Below are positions 58,975 to 64,000 of a stretch of 64,000 nt of DNA, piece after piece. The stretch comes from Zingiber officinale. Taxonomy: Eukaryota > Streptophyta > Magnoliopsida > Zingiberales > Zingiberaceae. The position numbers and the translations under genes were made by a program. Within the stretch, counting starts at the first letter, position 1; each line of letters starts with the position of its first letter. The notes below the pieces were generated by a model, which ran no database searches, was not told where the DNA came from, and saw only the letters and a list, made by a program, of their open reading frames with translations. The stretch is from assembly GCF_018446385.1 (NCBI RefSeq), contig NC_056004.1:52890523-52954522 (forward strand). Direction: 5' to 3'.

Positions 58975-59160
58975 TTGATCCACTATTTTTGTCATTTAGT
59001 AGTCGAATCATTAAAGCTTTTTTTATCCTTACATACTTTTGGTACTAAAATAACTAAAAAATTTCCTCATCAAGTTGCAGCTATGGTGACATCCAAGGTA
59101 GGGAAATGCTATGCATTTACTGGCTTTGAAGCACTGAAGGAGTTGTTCCTTTTGAGGTAA
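58975..59160 (+). other. Unassigned exon-like stretch in CACTA-2
   Basis: 59081-59156 is preceded by TTGCAG and followed by GTAAGA. It reads without stops as AMVTSKVGKCYAFTGFEALK and on to LFLLR. It looks like a captured exon of a second host gene, but I cannot assign it. It is not the next RECQ4A exon, which should carry the DEAH box. Confidence 0.4.
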
Positions 59161-59420
59161 GATGCCCTCCCTAAATGCACTTCTTTCTATTGTTTCATCC
59201 TCATGTTTCCATTACTTGGATCTATGGGTATATACCCTAGATTTATGTTAATATTTTAAAGACTAGCTCCAGTTTACAATAGACCAGATACCACATTATT
59301 CCAATAATTTAAACATCTGATAAATTTATTAAATATTTGACATTTAGATATAAATTCAGTGTATCTTATTTGTTCTATTTTATATTGACATATATGATGT
59401 ATAATTGTAGAAAAAAAAGA
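59161..59420. other. CACTA-2 interior, nothing recognised
   Basis: AT-rich sequence between the unassigned exon and the transposase part. A minus-strand ORF over 59274-59504 has no family pattern. Confidence 0.4.
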
Positions 59421-60057
59421 TTTGGGATGAGATGTGGATGAATTTGAAGTTTTTGAACGAATGCATAAAAGAAAGCAAGGTACTGGAGAGTTTGTGGATA
59501 ACAAATCGGCTCGAGTTAGTGTAAGTAAACATAATTAATTATTCATTAATTTTTTATTATCTTATATTAATTCTTGTTTATTTTTTTATTTGTTAAATTA
59601 ATATAAACTATTGTAATATGGACAGGAACAATATAAAGAGAGACAAAATGTTGATGATCAGTCTACTCAGTCTTCATTCAATCTCAAGTCATGGTGATGT
59701 AGTGGACGACCTATGCAAGGGGAGGGTGTACGGATTTGAATGCAATCAACACTTTAGAAGATCATACAATGGAAGTTCCAATGAAATGTGCTCCCATGAG
59801 AAGAACAAGAAATTATTTCAAGAAATTGAAGACGTGCGTGTTACTAGCAAGAGGATGGAGGAAGAAATTACTAAAAGCAAAAATAAATTGGAATTTGTTA
59901 TCAAAGAAAATAGATAGATGGAAGAACAACTTATCCAGGAAGGTAGGCAAAGAGAAGAAAGTCTAAAGGAGATGGTTCGAAAAATGATTCAAGAGGTGGG
60001 ATATACAAATCATTTATATCTAAGAGGATCTGGTCCCCGTGAGTGTTGTGATAAGTG
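59421..60057 (+). pseudogene. En/Spm-type (Transposase_24-like) C-terminal fragment
   Basis: 59421-59520 reads DEFEVFERMHKRKQGTGEF and VDNKSARVS. After an intron with GTAAGT at 59521 and CAG at 59623-59625 it continues EQYKERQNVDDQSTQSS. A shifted frame then gives KGRVYGFECNQHF with the GKGRVYGFG-like signature, and a coiled-coil tail (EIEDVRVTSKRMEEEITK, then EQLIQEGRQREESLK). These are hallmarks of plant Ptta/En-Spm transposase-family proteins. The N-terminal and catalytic parts are missing, so the element needs a helper. Confidence 0.78.
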
Positions 60058-60229
60058 AAATAAAGATTAAATTACTTTATCTTTGATTAATGGTTAAATG
60101 TATTTAGATTATATGAATATTTATTTATTTCAATATTAATTGTACGATACTTTTGCATTAAAATTAATTATTTTAAATATTTTTAATTTATTTGAAATGT
60201 GTGATTGTTGAAAGTACTATGTAGATGAG

Positions 60230-60730
60230 AAATATAAAAATATAATATAATATAAATTTAGTAATAAATTTAAAAATGATTATATACAAATTTATAAATA
60301 AAATTATAAACAGATTTATAAACAGATTAAAATTATATTTGATATGTTATTTGAGACAGATTAATTACGGATTTAAAACAAAATTTAAGACAGAATTTAT
60401 ATACGAATTTATAAACAGAATTATAAATAAATTTATAAACAGATTAAAATTATATTTGTTATATAATTTGAAACAGACTAATGACGAATTTAAAATAAAA
60501 TTAGAAATGATATTTTTATTTTTAATTAATTTCATTTGGTCAAAATAAAACAGATTCATAAACAATTTTTTAATCTGTTTTTGAAATTAGAGACAGAATA
60601 TTTTCGTCTCAAATTTAGCTACGGGGCTTTCACTAACGGATATTTGAAACAGAATATTCCGTCTCAAATATCCTTTAGAGACAGAAAAATGACTTTCAAA
60701 GACAGAATTTTTCGTCTCTGAAGGCCTGTT
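60230..60730. repeat. CACTA-2 right subterminal repeats
   Basis: Units of about 15-20 bp around TTTATAAACAGATTAAAATT and GAATTTATAAACAGAATT repeat 10-15 times, then GACAGAATTTTTCGTCTC-type motifs close to the end (60590-60720). Confidence 0.8.
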
Positions 60731-60752
60731 TTCTTGTAGTGAAAGGGGAAGA

Positions 60753-60770
60753 ACCCCCCTTTTATAGAGC
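60753..60770 (-). promoter_or_regulatory. TATA box of the minus Athila-like LTR
   Basis: On the minus strand CTCTATAAAAGGGGGG lies next to the CACTA-2 insertion. It corresponds to the TATA box at 51059 in the plus LTR. Confidence 0.6.
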
Positions 60771-61411
60771 TGGGCACTGGCACCACACGGCCCGTGACAC
60801 GACCGTGTAACCTTCACATAGCCTCTTTCTTCTTGTTCTCTGCCAGGATGACACGACCGTGTAGATTCACACCACTGCATTAGTTTTGGATGGGTTACAT
60901 GACCATGTGGCTCACACGGCCTAGCTGTTCTTGCTCTTTGGAAATGTTGCACAACCGTGTAGATCACACAGCCAACCTCTGCTTGCTCTCTAGAAATGTT
61001 GCACGACCATGTGGATCACACGGCCATGCTCTGGTTGTACTGGAGGGGTGAGATGACTGCGTGGATTCACACGGTCATGCCTTGCTCCTTCTCTGGTAAT
61101 GCCACACGACCATGTGGCTTCACATGGCCAGAGTTATCCTTCTCCTTGCTTCTTTGACATGGTTGTGTGGGTCACACGGCCAGTGCTATTTGCATTTGGT
61201 TGTTGTCTAAATCAACCACGAACGTCGTCTTCTCTTTAAATTCGACTCCTATCAATCAGAAATGCACAAAGAGTAGATCTCCGAATAAAGAAGTGTAATT
61301 ATGCTAAAAGTAAGACAATGAGTATTAAAATGCATAGATAAAGCATGCGTAAAGTATGTGAATGTGCGTCAAAACATGCATAAAAGTATATATAATCTAT
61401 GCACATCAACA

Positions 61412-62563
61412 TCTATGATAAATTCTTACAAAGTTTCTATGGATCTTTCATTAATTAGACTAAATGAGTTATTTTCTAAGTATTAATTGCATGAACAAAC
61501 TAATGCTACTTTGGTTGAGAAAAGTGTTGTGTTACTTGTAGGAAAACTCCCAAACAAGAAGTTGAAGCCCAAGTACCAACCTAAACCTAAAGACGAAGAC
61601 AAGATCACCGCCAAACTGGTCAACCTAGTTTGAAAATTATATAAAAAGAAGAAAGGATTCACGAAACACAAAATCAAGAAGGTGATCCAAATAAAGGTCA
61701 AAGGGAGTCAGTCAAAACCAAGTCAGACTCCAAAGAGCAAGTCAAAAATTATATGTTACGGTTACAACAAAAAAGAACACTTCAAATCGACATGTCTAAA
61801 CCTCAAAGAAGACAAGAAGAAAAAGAGGAAGAAGGCTCTAAAAGCTACTTGGGACAAATCTTCATCAAAAGACTTAGAGGAAGAAGAATAAGCTCAAGCA
61901 AGCTTTCTTGCATTACCAGCACAGGAACAAGTGGTCGAAACTCAGTCTGAGTCTGAAATAGAAGTTGAATCCAAAGCTGAGTCTGAGAGAAGTCATGGAT
62001 CCATATCCATTTTTTAAGGACCAAACACCAATGTAAGTTATGCATTAGTGGAAAAATTATATAACATAATATCTTACTTAACTCATAAATTAGCTATGTC
62101 CAATGTCTGAGTTAAGTCACTCCAAAAGGAGGTAATAACCCATAAGGAGAAGACTAACCCAAGTGCTTTCACTGAGCAACTTTAAAGTGGAACTTCAACT
62201 CAAGTCCAACAACTTGAGGAAGAAAATTTCACATTGAAAACTCAAGTCAAAGAACTTAAGAATTCATTGGAACAATTTACTTTTGGCTCTAAAAATCTTG
62301 ATATAATTCTTGGGAAACAAAGAGCCATATACAATAGATTTGGACTAGGATACAAGGTTAAGTTTCATTTCAAATCATATTTATCAATTATAAATAGAAA
62401 TAGAAACCAAGTCCAAGCATGCACTCCTAAATCAAACTTGAATAATCAAGTTCAATCAAACCAATATTGGATCCCTAATGGTCAAATTCGCTACCTAGAT
62501 AGACCATATCGATGTTGTGATCCAGGGGGAGCCAATAGAAAAACTATTTTTGTGATTAGATAA
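61412..62563 (+). pseudogene. Second Sirevirus (S2) Gag fragment
   Basis: A single frame from 61412 to 62563 aligns to S1 gag from about 26600 to 27728: SYKVSMDLSLIRLNELFS, PKYQPKPKDEDKI, KKVIQIKVKG, knuckle CYGYNKKEHFKSTC with the second Cys replaced by Tyr, KKALKATWDKSS, QVKELKNSLEQFTFGSK, and end YLDRPYRCCDPGGANRK. About eight stops are scattered through it. The left end is cut at 61412 by the Athila LTR. It is an older, diverged copy, not a piece of S1. Confidence 0.88.
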
Positions 62564-62663
62564 AGTTGATTGATTGCTTGATTTATTATTTTAATATGCA
62601 TGCTTAATTTAGCATGGTTAGGTAAGGACTTAGGTTTGATTGAGACTTGCTCAACCTAATACC
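62564..62663 (+). other. S2 sequence after gag
   Basis: About 100 bp of AT-rich DNA up to the C4 LTR. No pol is visible before the insertion. Confidence 0.5.
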
Positions 62664-64000
62664 TGTTGGAATATATACTAAAAGCCTAGCTTTCTGTATA
62701 AACATTTATTTAGAAATAAAAATCACATTGGTTAAATGTCTATATTTATGCTAAGTGTAGTTGTCCATTTAATTTATATTGTAGATAACATGGTGTGAGG
62801 AGACACACAGAAGATCATGTTATCAGATCCTTATAAATTATAAATAGTAGCTCACAACCAAGATGGAATGGGACAAACCATTGGAGTGGTTGTAGTGTAA
62901 TTTGGTAATAGTTTATCTTGACTATAATATTACACTAGTACACTATGAGTGTATTGAGCAGGACCATTTGAGGTAGTTTCTTTTATATTGACTATGTAAA
63001 AGAATAAAACCTCTGTTATTATGGAAGTGCATACTCTTAATCATGATATAATAACAAGCACGTATATTTATTTCTTTAATTTATGAAAGGGTACAATTTA
63101 GTTTGTTAAATTAATAAACCTGATAAGTTGGGAAATGATATTATTTATATGGTGTGTTGTTGATTATAGAATGAAACTGTTCCTAGTAATCTAGATTGTG
63201 ATGTCCCCTTGAGGAGCTCATAAGGATTGTCATGTAAACCTTGCAGGTGGACTTAGTCCGACATGATAATGAAGTTGAGTGGTACTACTCTTGGAGCTAG
63301 ATATTAATTAAGTGAGTTGTCAGTAACTCATTTAATTAGTGGGCATTCGATATCTTAAACACAGGGAGATTAATGCACTCATGATAAGAGGGAGCCCATA
63401 ATGTAATTTGGGATTTTTATGGTAGTTCAATAATAACTCTTTAGTGGTATGAGTTATTATTGATGAACTTGAGTTGGGTGTTCAGGGCAAACACAGGAAG
63501 CTCAAGCTCATCGGGAGACCAAAACCAATTTCTGTTCTCGGTCCCTGTTGTAGCTTCTATAATGCCTTGTATCCACAATGTCCACTTCTTACCCAAGTAA
63601 TGGGCCGGACACATCCTTGCTTGGAGCAAGGGGGCCGACCAAGCATTATGATGGAGCTCATGTAGTGGTCGGCCAAGCCATGCTTGGTGACCAAGCATGG
63701 GGCCGGCCATAGGTAAAGGAAAAAGGAAGTTTTATTTAAAATAAAATTTTGTTAAAATCTTTCCTTATTTGTAGTTATCTATAATGGTTAAAAGAGAGAT
63801 TTTATTTTGTTAAAATCTTTCCTTTTTTTGTAGTTATCTACAATGGTTAAAAGAATGATTTTAATTTCCTTTTATAGCCATCCTCATGGTTTTAAAAGAG
63901 AGTTTTAAAATTTTAAAATCTTTCCTTTTATAGCTACCTACAAAAGATTAAAGAGAGATTTTAATTTTGTTAAAATCTTTCCTTATTTGTAGTTATCTAT
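62664..64000 (+). repeat. Copia LTR of the C1/C2 family (C4), start, runs off the window
   Basis: It begins TGTTGGAATATATACTAAAAG and follows the C2 LTR in order: GTAGATAACATGGTGTG, CATTACACTAGTACACT, CTTAGTCCGACATGAT, GGGAGACCAAAACCAATT, GGCCGGCC near 63700, then the AAGGAAAGTTTT-type AT-rich part. About 1.34 kb of an expected 2.5 kb is visible. It is inserted in S2. Whether a full element follows cannot be seen. ORFs at 63441-63710 are LTR sequence. Confidence 0.88.

Overview
This is plant nuclear DNA made almost wholly of nested transposable elements. Evidence for a plant is the mix of Ty1/copia elements (including Sireviruses), Ty3/gypsy chromovirus (Tekay/Del-like) and Athila-like elements, two CACTA DNA transposons, and plant-type host-gene fragments with spliceosomal introns. 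The density of nesting suggests a large-genome angiosperm. I lean to a monocot but cannot prove it from the sequence. I see no intact host gene.

Layout by order of insertion. The outermost visible element on the left is a minus-strand copia element (C3). Its 5' LTR ends at 50875 and it runs leftward past base 1, so positions 1-50875 all lie inside it. C3 was hit in its integrase by another minus-strand copia (C1, 5' end at 22187), in its leader by a plus-strand Sirevirus (S1, 24487-38591, target duplication TAAAC), and in its 5' LTR by a minus-strand Tekay-like gypsy (39663-49527, target duplication GAAAA). S1 in turn carries two gypsy solo LTRs in opposite orientation (27898-31147, AACTA; 31562-34836, ATAGG). 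C1 holds a plus-strand sister copia (C2, about 7395-22066) in its LTR and is cut in its reverse transcriptase by a gypsy LTR that ends at 1096. C2 holds CACTA-1 (12222-17139, ACT). Right of C3 come a plus-strand Athila-like LTR and gag (50876 to about 53200), a minus-strand Athila-like remnant whose LTR (about 54680-61411) is split by CACTA-2 (55683-60741, AAA), a decayed second Sirevirus gag (S2, 61412-62563), and the start of a copia LTR of the C1/C2 family (C4, 62664 to the end).

Most interesting content. Both CACTA elements carry pieces of host genes with their introns. CACTA-1 has, all on the minus strand, exons of 40S ribosomal protein S14 (uS11), of glutamate synthase (GOGAT), and five consecutive exons of an ABCB6/ABCB20-type ABC transporter. 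CACTA-2 has the N-terminal region and first helicase motifs of a RECQ4A (BLM/Sgs1-type) helicase on the plus strand, next to the C-terminal part of an En/Spm-type (Transposase_24-like) protein. These are Pack-CACTA style chimeras. They are disrupted by stops and frameshifts and unlikely to make functional proteins, but they could yield chimeric or antisense transcripts.

Other structural features are a large inverted repeat (C1 against C2) with a 58-bp spacer, a 48-bp direct repeat flanking C2, a Sirevirus that keeps gag and an envelope-like ORF but has no pol, and tRNA-like pol III-box modules recurring in the gypsy LTRs.
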